This document shows positions 20,121 to 20,571 of a DNA stretch of 20,571 nt, one piece after another. Source of the DNA: Cudoniella acicularis (taxonomy: Eukaryota > Ascomycota > Leotiomycetes > Helotiales > Helotiaceae); contig JAAMPI010001052.1 of the NCBI GenBank assembly GCA_013054445.1, positions 1 to 20,571 of the forward strand. Direction: 5' to 3'. The notes under the pieces were generated by a model. The model was not told the DNA's origin, searched no databases, and saw only the letters and a list, made by a program, of their open reading frames with translations. Every line of letters starts with the position of its first letter. Within the stretch, counting starts at the first letter, position 1. The translations under genes and the position numbers were made by a program.

Positions 20121-20146
20121 CCCTGCTCCGAGGCCCTGCTCCGAGG
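20121..20146 (+). repeat. 13-bp tandem duplication
   Basis: CCCTGCTCCGAGG occurs twice in direct succession without mismatch. Confidence 0.8.
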
Positions 20147-20200
20147 CCTCTGGTAGCGCTCAAGCCTCTTTGCCCTCTTCCCTCTTTCTACCTTATGACC

Positions 20201-20256
20201 CTTTCTCTTCTTCTTCTCCTTCTTCTTCTCTCTCTCTCTCTCTCTCACACACACAG
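20201..20256 (+). repeat. Compound CTT / TC / AC microsatellite
   Basis: Runs of TTC/CTT triplets pass into about ten TC dinucleotides and then about four AC dinucleotides. It is likely length-variable between strains. The open frames across it on both strands are composition artefacts. Confidence 0.85.
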
Positions 20257-20571
20257 CACCTAGGAGCCCGAGACCTAGGGCCAGGACCGTAGGTATAATC
20301 AGGTCGGGTAAGTTAGCGTTATATTCGCTTATAATCCATGCCCTGCTTTGACCCCCCACCTATACACAGAATTTAATTTTTAATTATTTCTTAATTATTT
20401 TCTTTCTAAACTTTTAACTATAGGTGTCGCACTAAAGGACACCCGTACGGTGTTCACACTAGTCTAGAGACGTGATATCTAGACCCTATATTTAGAAGGA
20501 TATATACCGACCTAGATTTCGCGCAAACTTAAACACCCTCGCACTACAATTTCCTTATTTATTACCCGTCA

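Larger units (their letters stand above)
19697..20571. other. Gene-free right end with repeat-like sequence
   Basis: No gene seen. Beyond the repeats listed separately, 19960-20571 has many TA steps (CTATAACTACAG, CCTATAGCTACG) like a lightly mutated transposon. Read on the minus strand from the window end it opens TGACGGGTAATAAATAAGG and soon carries TATATATCC, which would suit an LTR beginning outside the window. Unproven. Confidence 0.35.

Noticed and set aside
1..20571. CRISPR arrays, bacterial operons, rRNA or tRNA genes
   Set aside because: No regularly spaced repeats and no RNA gene signatures were seen; the gene structure is eukaryotic throughout.

Overview
The window looks like nuclear DNA of a filamentous ascomycete (Pezizomycotina). 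The protein genes are split by short GT-AG introns, mostly 46 to 82 nt, many with a CTAAC/CTGAC-like branch site. The families are typical of this group: cytochrome P450, TRI12-type MFS pump, amino acid/choline permease and Pth11-like membrane protein. A retroelement carries the CpA-to-TpA signature of repeat-induced point mutation (RIP). A placement in Leotiomycetes is possible but is only a guess.

Layout. 1-1608 (-): DUF1446/AtuA-like protein, 3' end outside the window. 2689-4530 (+): complete six-exon P450 (510 aa). 5284-7209 (+): complete five-exon MFS transporter of the TRI12 group (568 aa). 7876-8542 (+): 5' remnant of a cyclase-family (PF04199-like) gene, cut off near 8437. 8440-8714: retroelement zinc-knuckle fragment with one frameshift. 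8858 to about 11935: an LTR followed by a heavily mutated Ty3/gypsy-like body (gag, protease, reverse transcriptase) that stops inside the RT. About 12001-12080: cluster of GC-rich palindromes. 12551-14640 (-): eight-exon permease whose last membrane segment is cut off by an extra T in a T7 run. 15612-16432 (-): GNAT acetyltransferase. 18373-19696 (+): five-exon Pth11-like seven-helix protein. 19697-20571: no gene, but a microsatellite, a tandem repeat and transposon-like sequence.

How it fits together. The AtuA-like protein, P450, efflux pump and cyclase-family hydrolase are neighbours and could have been a small catabolic or tailoring cluster. There is no backbone synthase in view, and one member is destroyed by retroelement insertion. 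The right half is a set of transport, acetylation and membrane-sensor genes with no obvious shared pathway. Gene models were built by hand from reading-frame continuity and splice signals and were not checked by database search.
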